Below are positions 1 to 5,109 of a stretch of 5,147 nucleotides of DNA, piece after piece. Every line of letters starts with the position of its first letter. The first letter of the stretch is position 1. The stretch lies in the NCBI GenBank assembly GCA_030539595.1, contig JAUNXW010000122.1, positions 1 to 5,147 on the forward strand, in the 5' to 3' direction. The DNA comes from Methanocorpusculum sp. (GTDB taxonomy: Archaea > Halobacteriota > Methanomicrobia > Methanomicrobiales > Methanocorpusculaceae). Below the pieces are notes generated by a model, which did not search any database, was not told where the DNA came from, and saw nothing but the letters and a program-made list of their open reading frames with translations. The translations under genes and the position numbers were made by a program.

Positions 1-56
1 GTATTCGTTGAGTGAATGCAGTGTCTGATTTTTGCGGTGAAATGTTCAACGCGCAA

Positions 57-71
57 TTTTTTTTGATTTTT
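57..71 (+). terminator. Oligo-T tract, possible terminator of an upstream gene
   Basis: A run of eight T (57-64) is followed after GA by five more T (67-71). Archaeal RNA polymerase terminates at T-tracts without needing a strong hairpin, so this could end a transcript entering from the left. No gene end is visible in 1-56, and the region is T-rich generally, so support is weak. Confidence 0.3.
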
Positions 72-177
72 GTGATGAGACTTCGTTAGTGCATTTTTTC
101 ATTGTTTTTTTATTTATCCGTTTTGAGTTCGTTAATTTTTGTTTAGTCTGCAATAACTTGTTATTTACTTGTAATGT

Positions 178-194
178 GCATGCTATTTGCATGC
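178..194. repeat. Paired GCATGC palindromes, possible operator
   Basis: GCATGC occurs at 178-183 and again at 189-194, separated by TATTT. Each copy is self-palindromic, so the pair is both a direct and an inverted repeat, with centres 11 bp apart, about one helical turn. It lies immediately upstream of the TATA-like box at 199-210, where an archaeal activator site would be expected. The regulatory role is an inference. Confidence 0.35.
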
Positions 195-195
195 C

Positions 196-210
196 AAAAT
201 TATATTATAA
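196..210 (+). promoter_or_regulatory. TATA-like promoter of a small transcription unit
   Basis: The A/T block AAAATTATATTATAA resembles an archaeal TATA box with an A-rich BRE side. Transcription would start about 25 bases downstream, near 228-232. That is ahead of the strong ribosome-binding site at 260-268 and the hairpin at 361-375, so the three signals are ordered as in a small gene. The surrounding sequence is A/T-rich, so a chance match is possible. Confidence 0.4.
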
Positions 211-259
211 TCGCCGACCTATCTTATTGAGCCGGTGTAATGACCCGAGTAATTTAAAT

Positions 260-278
260 GGAGGTGATAATATCGCCT
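260..278 (+). promoter_or_regulatory. Strong ribosome-binding site inside a 17-bp palindrome
   Basis: GGAGGTGAT (260-268) is a near-perfect complement of the 3' end of archaeal 16S rRNA. It overlaps the palindrome AGGTGATAATATCGCCT (262-278), which pairs end to end around a central A with only one T/G wobble. In RNA this would fold the ribosome-binding site away; in DNA it could be a repressor site. Start codons within reach are ATG 279-281, which gives only a five-codon ORF, and TTG 284-286, which opens the 24-codon frame to 358. Confidence 0.4.
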
Positions 279-283
279 ATGTA

Positions 284-358
284 TTGGTTTCAATAATCAT
301 CTTAATCCGAATCTCCGTTGAAATACGGGAGTGGATTGAGTTGATGAATAAAAAGTAA
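284..358 (+). CDS. Possible small membrane peptide (24 residues)
   Basis: A short frame from TTG 284 to TAA 356-358. It encodes a hydrophobic stretch (LVSIIILI) followed by an amphipathic charged tail (EIREWIELMNKK), the pattern of a very small membrane peptide. The strong ribosome-binding site GGAGGTGAT ends 15 bases before the TTG, rather far. A longer reading from ATG 191 gives 55 residues but has no ribosome-binding site and would start inside the presumed promoter. The stop codon is followed almost at once by a terminator-like hairpin, which supports a transcript ending here. I recognise no family. Hydrophobic-plus-basic tiny peptides include type I toxins, but that is analogy only. Confidence 0.2.
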   Translation: MVSIIILIRISVEIREWIELMNKK

Positions 359-383
359 ATGAGGTTCACTACCTCTTTACTTT
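357..383 (+). terminator. Hairpin directly after the small ORF
   Basis: GAGGT (361-365) and ACCTC (371-375) form a perfect 5-bp stem with loop TCACT, followed by TTTACTTT. It begins three bases after the stop codon at 356-358, as expected of a terminator for the small unit beginning near 230. The stem is short, so this is moderate evidence. Confidence 0.4.
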
Positions 384-410
384 ATCGGCACTTGAAAAAA
401 TATCTCATAG

Positions 411-427
411 GGAAAAGGGATATATAC
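411..427 (+). promoter_or_regulatory. BRE/TATA promoter of the structured RNA candidate
   Basis: GGAAAAGGG (411-419), a purine-rich BRE-like element, runs into the TATA-like box ATATATAC (420-427). The usual archaeal spacing of about 25 bases from the box centre predicts a start near 448-455, just before the paired RNA island at 459-521. The position of the island relative to this box is the main reason to believe it. Confidence 0.45.
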
Positions 428-458
428 AAAAAGAGCCAATTAATCTATGTCAATATGT

Positions 459-521
459 AGGTGATATTAACCGGCGGCGGAGTCATTAACCGCCATGCGC
501 AAGCAGCCGGTGTCATCTCCT
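459..521 (+). ncRNA. Candidate structured RNA with a three-way junction
   Basis: A compact GC-rich island in an A/T-rich setting. AGGTGAT (459-465) pairs with ATCTCCT (515-521) with one T/T mismatch. CCGGC (471-475) pairs with GCCGG (506-510). GGCGG (476-480) pairs with CCGCC (490-494) around a 9-base loop. TGC (496-498) and GCA (503-505) close a GCAA loop of the stable GNRA class. The helices abut directly, leaving only A495 unpaired at the junction, while an internal loop (466-470 / 511-514) separates the two parts of the outer stem. An upstream TATA-like box and a downstream hairpin plus T-run frame a transcript of roughly 110 bases. No long reading frame crosses it. I could not match it to a known riboswitch or ribozyme. 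It could be a trans-acting small RNA or a cis-element for the operon that starts at 750. Structure is seen by eye; function is unknown. Confidence 0.5.
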
Positions 522-542
522 GTTTTGTGATTGTTTTGAATT

Positions 543-566
543 AAAGCGTATGCTTTTTTTGTTTTT
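543..566 (+). terminator. Hairpin and T-run ending the structured RNA
   Basis: AAAGC (543-547) and GCTTT (552-556) form a 5-bp stem with loop GTAT, running into seven T (554-560), then G and five more T (562-566). This is the form of an intrinsic or oligo-T terminator and lies 22 bases beyond the structured RNA candidate. It would also separate that transcript from the operon beginning at 750. Confidence 0.55.
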
Positions 567-599
567 ATTCAACTGATTTTTTTTGCGAATTAAAAATTC

Positions 600-616
600 A
601 AACCAAAAGGTTTATC
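600..616 (+). promoter_or_regulatory. Possible operon promoter with an overlapping inverted repeat
   Basis: AAAAGG followed by TTTATC (605-616) resembles a BRE plus TATA box, and it is overlapped by the inverted repeat AAACC-AAAA-GGTTT (600-613). A start near 635-640 would leave a leader of about 110 bases before ATG 750. A weaker alternative is TTTTTATT near 702-709, which would give a short leader. The choice between them cannot be settled from sequence alone. Confidence 0.3.
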
Positions 617-640
617 CCCCACCAATTACTCTTAGAAATT

Positions 641-655
641 CAGAATTCCATTCTG
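641..655. repeat. Perfect 6-bp inverted repeat in the operon leader
   Basis: CAGAAT (641-646) and ATTCTG (650-655) pair perfectly around TCC. It falls at or just after the transcription start predicted from the TATA-like box at 609-616, a usual place for an archaeal repressor site. The site is short and could be chance. Confidence 0.3.
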
Positions 656-737
656 TTGTGTTTCGAATGATGTTTGCTTTATCAGATTTTTGGGCTTTGC
701 CTTTTTATTCGACAAACGCGATTTTGATTAAGGATGC

Positions 738-743
738 GGTGAT
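738..743 (+). promoter_or_regulatory. Ribosome-binding site of the first lipoprotein gene
   Basis: GGTGAT ends six bases before ATG 750. It matches the archaeal Shine-Dalgarno core and fixes the start of the operon's first gene, which is independently supported by the signal peptide beginning at that methionine. Confidence 0.75.
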
Positions 744-749
744 ATAAAT

Positions 750-2420
750 ATGAGATATTTTTTTGCCCTCTCAGTTCTCATACTAACAGCTCTGCTTTTT
801 TCGGCGGGGTGCATTGCTGAGTCCGACGAATACCTTTTGCCTTCTACGGATGTTTTAAATGATACTCTCGACAAATTTTTGCAAAGTATTGGTGATAAGG
901 CTGTCGATGCGAATGAGAGGCTTACTGCATTTGCTCATAATGTCGAGTCTGCGGATACTCCCAAAGAGATTGAAAATGTAGTCACCGATTTCTATATCGA
1001 CAATATCAAACTGAGTTATGCGGCATACTACGATTCGGTTAACGGGGAAACTTACGTTTCGCCTTATTTCAATACTTCTGGTGATTATACGAAGAAAATC
1101 TTTGAGGACGTTACTTTTGACGGGTGCGATACAAAACTCTACGGTCCGATTTTTACGAAACATCACGGAACATTATGTGCGTTTGTCCACCCCGTTTATA
1201 ACGACGGCAAAGTTACCGGGGTTGTTGCCGGATACAACGACCCGATAGCCTACGTGACGGACTCCGCGCTTGAGTGCGGAGGTTTGAACAGTCTCGGCCC
1301 TCTGATTCTCGATTCGGAAGGCTATGTTTTTTATTCGTCGTTTGCAACGGACATCGGCGGAAACGTCTATAACTTTTTTGCCAAGTCGAATAAATACAGC
1401 CTCGCAAAAAATATGGCGGAAAACGAGACGGGCGTTTCTGAGGTCTTTGAAGGATATACGCCCGGACTTGTGATTGATATGGTAAAGAGGCAGGCTGTCT
1501 GGAAAACGGTTTCCGTTTGCGGAAAAGACCTTCGTGTTGCGGTAATTTCATCCGAAGAGACGCCCGAACTGTCCGCAGACTATGTGCCGGACTACAAGGC
1601 GATGGAAAATGCAGTGCGCGAGGTCTACATCTATGCGTTTACGCACGGCAAGGATAAAACCGTTGAAGCGCTCAATGACGGAACATTCTCTTACAAAGAT
1701 TTTGATGTATGCGCCTTCGATGTTGACGGCACTATTCTTGCCTCGCAGAAAAGACCGTATCAGGTCGGATACAACTTCAACAACTGGCGGTCGGCTTACG
1801 GGGTAAAAACCGTTGAAACGTGGGGCGATATTGCTCAGACGAGCGGGGGAGGTTATCACTACTTCACAATATCCTCTTCCGAAGACCCGACTGAAAAAGA
1901 GGGAACGCTGTGCGCTTCCTATGTTATGGCGGTAGACTCCGACTGGTATCTCGTCTCGCTGATTCCTGCGCAGGCAGAACGTGTGCCCGTAAATATAGGG
2001 ATTAAAAATTCACTTCTTGAAACAATGCAGGCTGCTCTTAAAATGCTCACGGATTATAAGCAGTCGGCTTTTGATATGTTTATGAATCGTGAGGGCACGG
2101 AACTTGAAGGAAACAGCCATGAAATTATGGTCTTGGATAAAGACGGATTCGTTCTATCGTCAAATATTCCGTATTTGAAAGTAGGAACAAACGCCCTTTC
2201 TTTGACCGATTATTCAACTGGTATATCTTTGACTCGTCTGCTGATTCTCAAAGCCGAGAGCGGAAGGGGCTTTACATCCGCAGATTTCTACGACGAAAAG
2301 AACAATGAGGAGTATTCCGCAGTCCTTTATGTTGAGCCTCTCAAAGACGGACGGTTTATTGTAGTTTCGGAGAAAGCAAGCAGGTTTGACTCGCATAAAA
2401 AACAGTATCTCGGGTGGTGA
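750..2420 (+). CDS. Multi-Cache-domain lipoprotein sensor (first of the operon)
   Basis: A 556-residue protein, probably an extracytoplasmic ligand-binding lipoprotein. Residues 1-20 form a signal peptide with a short hydrophobic core, ending in SAG before Cys21, the presumed lipid-anchored residue. A helix (about 35-80) leads into a double-Cache-like region (about 40-265) with a GPIFTKHHG motif at 132-140, PVY at 148-150 and a second sheet near 184-207. Two single-Cache-like modules follow, about 284-408 and 418-545. The first is well preserved: DGTILAS 326-332, GYNFNNW 340-346, SGGGYHYF 365-372, DSDWYLVS 396-403. The second is degenerate, with SGRGF at 504-508. There is no transmembrane helix beyond the signal, no HAMP domain and no kinase or chemotaxis output, so any signal must pass through a partner. 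The same architecture recurs two genes downstream. The start is fixed by GGTGAT and the signal peptide. The Cache assignment is from motif pattern, not a profile search; ligand unknown. Confidence 0.75.
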   Translation: MRYFFALSVLILTALLFSAGCIAESDEYLLPSTDVLNDTLDKFLQSIGDKAVDANERLTAFAHNVESADTPKEIENVVTDFYIDNIKLSYAAYYDSVNGETYVSPYFNTSGDYTKKIFEDVTFDGCDTKLYGPIFTKHHGTLCAFVHPVYNDGKVTGVVAGYNDPIAYVTDSALECGGLNSLGPLILDSEGYVFYSSFATDIGGNVYNFFAKSNKYSLAKNMAENETGVSEVFEGYTPGLVIDMVKRQAVWKTVSVCGKDLRVAVISSEETPELSADYVPDYKAMENAVREVYIYAFTHGKDKTVEALNDGTFSYKDFDVCAFDVDGTILASQKRPYQVGYNFNNWRSAYGVKTVETWGDIAQTSGGGYHYFTISSSEDPTEKEGTLCASYVMAVDSDWYLVSLIPAQAERVPVNIGIKNSLLETMQAALKMLTDYKQSAFDMFMNREGTELEGNSHEIMVLDKDGFVLSSNIPYLKVGTNALSLTDYSTGISLTRLLILKAESGRGFTSADFYDEKNNEEYSAVLYVEPLKDGRFIVVSEKASRFDSHKKQYLGW

Positions 2421-2860
2421 ACGAAACGGCAAAAAAACGGCAGTATGAAACCATTAAACCGAGAAAAAAAGGAACACCGGGACTATTTGTAATGGTATTT
2501 ATTGTGGGCGTTATACTCCTGATTGGAGGAATTGGGGCTGTATTTCTTACAAACGCCGCTGTAGATAAAGTAGAAGCCTCCTCTGGCGTTATCATTCAAA
2601 TTTATGTCTATGGAAACGACATGATTATCGACATAGTAGGAGGCGACAGGGTTTCAGAACTTGAATATCTGTTTGTGAACATTGCAGACTATGAACTTTC
2701 AAGTTCTGAAATGGGAAAGCCTGTTGAAGCAGGTCAGACAAAAGTAATTTATGAAGGTTTTTTCAATAAGATTACAGGTGAACGCCTTGTGGCTGTCCGC
2801 GGATTATTTGAAAACGGTAAAACCGTTCAGATTCTAAGCAGAGAGATAAGGTTCTCATGA
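2417..2860 (+). CDS. Pilin-like single-pass membrane protein
   Basis: A 147-residue protein starting at GTG 2417, which overlaps the previous stop codon as GTGA; GTG 2414 would add one residue. No ATG is usable, as the first in-frame one (residue 26) lies inside the membrane helix. The N-terminus is strongly basic (KKRQYETIKPRKKG, 6-19), then comes one hydrophobic helix (about 22-44), then an extracytoplasmic domain of about 100 residues rich in beta-type sequence. The pattern IYVYGNDMIIDIVGGD (62-77), followed by LEYLFVNI and an end block GLFENGKTVQIL (129-140), resembles archaeal type IV pilins, whose C-terminal domains carry a GGD motif. KKG-TPG before the helix could be a class III prepilin cleavage site, but there is no clear glutamate at the usual +5 position. 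It may therefore be a pilin-derived membrane protein rather than a pilus subunit. Its place between two Cache lipoproteins suggests a partner role. Confidence 0.65.
   Translation: MNETAKKRQYETIKPRKKGTPGLFVMVFIVGVILLIGGIGAVFLTNAAVDKVEASSGVIIQIYVYGNDMIIDIVGGDRVSELEYLFVNIADYELSSSEMGKPVEAGQTKVIYEGFFNKITGERLVAVRGLFENGKTVQILSREIRFS
2848..2851 (+). promoter_or_regulatory. Weak ribosome-binding site at a coupled start
   Basis: AAGG lies five bases before ATG 2857, within the last codons of the pilin-like gene, and GAGAG at 2841-2845 is an alternative. The ATGA overlap (2857-2860) suggests that terminating ribosomes reinitiate here, so the weak site may be enough. Confidence 0.4.
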
Positions 2861-4578
2861 ATAACAAAATAATTATAATGGCAGCAGCGGCTCTTGCTGT
2901 TCTGATTCTATGCGCAGGGTGTATCTCTGACACATCGGTAAAAACAACTGAAACAACAATCACGACAGAAATGTACGTTGCTCTTGATGAACTCAGTGCT
3001 GACCTAATCACACTTGAACATCAAGTCCTCAAAGATTTAGAAATTCTGTCAAAAGAAATCCCATATAAAACCGACTCTGAGATTAATCAGATACTTTGTG
3101 ACTATTACACAGGACACCCGTGTTTTACGGCTGTAATCTACCGCAACACTGTTGATAATGTGTATATATCCGCCCCTGTATTCATAGACGTTGACCTCTC
3201 TGAATATGCAGTTTTAACAGAGCAGGACTTCAAAAACGCAGGCGGATTAATCGTAAGAGATAACGTATTCACAAAATATCACGGATACCAGAACCTGTAT
3301 TACAAGCCCGTCTACAATTCGGAAGGAAAGTATCAGGGATACTTAGTGTTTGTAGTAGATGTTTACTCACTCATCTATCTTCACCCGTTAATGCTTGGGC
3401 TTGACAAAACATACTCAGACTACATCTGCTTCATAACAAACGGAGACGACAAAATTCTATACTCATCAATAGAAGAAGCCATAGGCAAAGTTCTAACAAA
3501 AGAAGGGTTCTATGACGGACTTGCATACATCCCTAAAGTAGAATCAGGTGACGGTGCATGTAAATACACAGGCAACGGATTTTATCTTTATAATACAGGC
3601 ACGAAGTCCGAAAAAATAACCTCATGGCACACAATATACTCATCTCACGGTCAGAGATACACGTTATATCTAATAGACGAGCCGAACAAGCCAGAACTCA
3701 AAACAGAAGACATGTTTACACTTAATACTCAGCAGGCTGTAAACGACATCAGAGGGGCTTATGTTTATGCCGCCACAAACAGCGTTGATAAATTAACTGA
3801 AAGAATCAAAAACGGATACTACGAAACCCCTATCGACATAATAGATATGAAGGGCAATATTATTGCCTCATCAGAAGAAAGAAAAATAGGATTAAATTAT
3901 CTCAACAATCGAGGTATATATGGAGTATCCTATATGGAGTCCGCGATTATCTCAACCGAGCAGGGCGGGGGATACATCTACTACCTGACGCCTATCGAAA
4001 GAGTTGTTTATCCTCGTGCGTCAGAATACACTCTCGGAATTGTAATGCCTATAGATAACGATTATTTCTTATACTGCAAGATACCCGGCTCTGCTGATGC
4101 GGTTATAATTGACAAAAATCTCAGACCTGACTTAACCCGTGTGACGCGTGAAGTATTAGAAGAGATTACAGAAAACGGCGTTGAGGCTGTCGCAGAAAAA
4201 ATTAACTCCAACCGCGGCAGCACCGCAGAAATATTTGTGCCTGATATAACTACAAAAATAGCCGATATCGCAATTCTAGACGTTTTAGGAAACGTCTATG
4301 CCTCTGTTACCTTCCCCGAACTTGTCGGCGATTCGGCAACGTTTATGACTGATGTTTACGGCGGCTCTGTCACAAGAAAAATAGATATGCTTGCAAAAAC
4401 AGGCGGAGGATACATGGCACAGCTTTACGAAAACGAAGAAAAAGAAGGCTATGTGGATTTGCGGGTTGTGCATGTTGAGCCTATCGACACGAAATATTAT
4501 GTTTATACCGCAGCGGTCATAGGCACGTTTGAGGATGTGCTTACGGAAGCGATTAAGAACACGAAGTCGACAGAGTAA
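2857..4578 (+). CDS. Multi-Cache-domain lipoprotein sensor (paralogue of the first gene)
   Basis: A 573-residue lipoprotein with the same plan as the protein encoded at 750-2420. A signal peptide (1-21) ends in CAG before Cys22, followed by a threonine-rich linker (TSVKTTETTITTE, 26-38) typical of a surface spacer. A helix (about 40-80) precedes the double-Cache-like region (about 40-272), which shares FTKxHG (138-143) and PVYN (151-154) with its paralogue. Two single-Cache-like modules follow: about 293-412, with KGNIIASSE (332-340), IGLNYLNNRG (344-353) and EQGGGYIYYL (368-377); and about 426-556, with LGNVYAS (477-483), KTGGGYMAQLY (514-524) and DTKYYVYTA (544-552). Unlike the first gene, both modules keep GGGY. 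No transmembrane or cytoplasmic signalling part is present. It begins at ATG 2857 in a four-base overlap with the preceding gene. I infer the two lipoproteins arose by duplication around the pilin-like gene and bind related or different ligands. Codons lean more to A/T endings in its first two thirds. Confidence 0.75.
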   Translation: MNNKIIIMAAAALAVLILCAGCISDTSVKTTETTITTEMYVALDELSADLITLEHQVLKDLEILSKEIPYKTDSEINQILCDYYTGHPCFTAVIYRNTVDNVYISAPVFIDVDLSEYAVLTEQDFKNAGGLIVRDNVFTKYHGYQNLYYKPVYNSEGKYQGYLVFVVDVYSLIYLHPLMLGLDKTYSDYICFITNGDDKILYSSIEEAIGKVLTKEGFYDGLAYIPKVESGDGACKYTGNGFYLYNTGTKSEKITSWHTIYSSHGQRYTLYLIDEPNKPELKTEDMFTLNTQQAVNDIRGAYVYAATNSVDKLTERIKNGYYETPIDIIDMKGNIIASSEERKIGLNYLNNRGIYGVSYMESAIISTEQGGGYIYYLTPIERVVYPRASEYTLGIVMPIDNDYFLYCKIPGSADAVIIDKNLRPDLTRVTREVLEEITENGVEAVAEKINSNRGSTAEIFVPDITTKIADIAILDVLGNVYASVTFPELVGDSATFMTDVYGGSVTRKIDMLAKTGGGYMAQLYENEEKEGYVDLRVVHVEPIDTKYYVYTAAVIGTFEDVLTEAIKNTKSTE

Positions 4579-4599
4579 AAGGTATGACAATTCCAGAGC

Positions 4600-4637
4600 A
4601 GACAGTAATTCGCTAATTTTTATTGTCTAAGTTTTGT
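4600..4637 (+). terminator. Hairpin terminator of the operon
   Basis: AGACAGTAA (4600-4608) pairs with TTATTGTCT (4620-4628), nine pairs including one G/T, around an 11-base loop that is itself T-rich. GTTTTG (4631-4636) follows. It lies 21 bases after the stop codon at 4576-4578, the expected place for the end of the three-gene transcript. Confidence 0.5.
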
Positions 4638-4662
4638 GCCTCGCTACGTTAATCACTTCGTT

Positions 4663-4761
4663 CAGCGTTGATAGGCTTTAGTGATGGGGTTAGTAACTAC
4701 CGAAAATTTGCGTAGATTTGCGGTTTGTTATATATATATGATAGAAAACATATCAACGCTG
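4663..4761. repeat. Inverted-repeat element enclosing a TATA tract
   Basis: CAGCGTTGATA (4663-4673) and TATCAACGCTG (4751-4761) are perfect 11-bp inverted copies, 77 bases apart. With gaps the similarity continues outward: CACTTCGTT at 4653-4661 against the reverse complement of AACG and AGTAGTG at 4767-4777. This could be a small mobile-element relic, the ends of a regulatory loop, or the long stem of a structured RNA. No target-site duplication is obvious. Confidence 0.4.
4728..4740 (+). promoter_or_regulatory. TATA tract inside the inverted repeat
   Basis: TTATATATATATG is a strong TATA-like run, nearly symmetric, so it could serve either strand. On the plus strand the start would fall near 4757-4762, within the right arm of the inverted repeat and ahead of the hairpin series at 4784-4826. 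No protein gene follows. Confidence 0.3.
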
Positions 4762-4779
4762 AGCGGAACGAGTAGTGAA

Positions 4780-4826
4780 GGCGGTTTGCTTTAGCAAACT
4801 CAGCCGAGAAAGTCGCAGACTTGCGA
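4780..4826 (+). repeat. Tandem perfect hairpins, possible RNA structure
   Basis: GTTTGCT (4784-4790) and AGCAAAC (4793-4799) form a 7-bp stem with a two-base gap (or 6 bp with a TTTA loop), extended by GGC (4780-4782) with GCC (4803-4805). A second hairpin, TCGCA-GACT-TGCGA, occupies 4813-4826 and is followed by the direct repeat GCGAAGCGAAGC. Two adjacent perfect stems in a noncoding stretch suggest a folded RNA or an intergenic repeat family. Confidence 0.35.
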
Positions 4827-4992
4827 AGCGAAGCACAAACCTTAGTCAAAACAAACTGAAAATAAAAACGGCGGCAGGTGTATTTTTTCACCCGCACAAA
4901 AAATATGCACAGCGTCATTTTCTAAAAATACGCTCCTCGTCGGTAACGAACCTGTAATTTAAGCCCCTGCACATCCAATAATATAATAGAGA

Positions 4993-5050
4993 AGATAAGG
5001 TGTCTGAAAAAGGATAAACACGCACCTTATCTCTACAAATATTCTTTTTT
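4993..5050 (+). terminator. 10-bp stem followed by a T-run
   Basis: AGATAAGGTG (4993-5002) pairs perfectly with CACCTTATCT (5023-5032) around a 20-base loop, and six T (5045-5050) follow 12 bases later. It has the form of a plus-strand terminator, although the gap to the T-run is long. Because the A/T block at 4975-4988 lies just upstream, it could instead be a leader structure or an operator. Confidence 0.4.
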
Positions 5051-5065
5051 AGGCATCTTGCTTCT

Positions 5066-5092
5066 TAAAAATCGTGTGCGGTATGGCACACG
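5066..5092 (-). terminator. Minus-strand terminator for a gene beyond the right edge
   Basis: CGTGTGC (5073-5079) and GCACACG (5086-5092) form a perfect 7-bp GC-rich stem with a six-base loop. Read on the minus strand the stem is followed by ATTTTTAA (5065-5072), the classic intrinsic-terminator layout. On the plus strand no T-run follows. This suggests that a minus-strand gene lies to the right and ends near here, convergent with the operon. Confidence 0.45.
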
Positions 5093-5109
5093 GGAGTGTA
5101 TGAAAAAAT

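Larger units (their letters stand above)
1..749. other. Long noncoding region upstream of the sensor operon
   Basis: About 750 bases with no convincing long coding region. The plus strand is strikingly T-rich over roughly 55-190 and 520-600, and all frames are broken by stops or lack a ribosome-binding site. An 89-codon frame (89-358) starts in the T-rich part with no ribosome-binding site and codes for a phenylalanine-rich string, so I do not accept it in full. Embedded signals are listed separately: a T-tract, a TATA box with a small downstream unit, a GC-rich structured island with its own promoter and terminator candidates, and the leader of the operon. Confidence 0.7.

Noticed and set aside
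89..358. 89-codon plus-strand frame
   Set aside because: It starts in a T-rich tract with no ribosome-binding site, gives a phenylalanine-rich string, and runs across a likely promoter; only its last 24 codons are kept as a weak candidate.
459..521. tRNA or a known riboswitch
   Set aside because: There is no T-arm GTTCRA, no acceptor stem with a CCA end, and none of the conserved cores of fluoride, TPP, cobalamin or cyclic-di-GMP riboswitches that I can recall.
1213..1551. Minus-strand frames opposite the lipoprotein genes
   Set aside because: They are antisense shadows: the plus-strand products have signal peptides and recognisable repeated modules, while the antisense products are basic and featureless.
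4663..4761. Complete insertion sequence
   Set aside because: The 77 bases between the inverted arms cannot encode a transposase, and no flanking target duplication is evident.
4775..4957. 60-codon plus-strand frame downstream of the operon
   Set aside because: It spans two perfect hairpins and a T-run, has no ribosome-binding site, and has a basic low-complexity composition typical of translated noncoding DNA.
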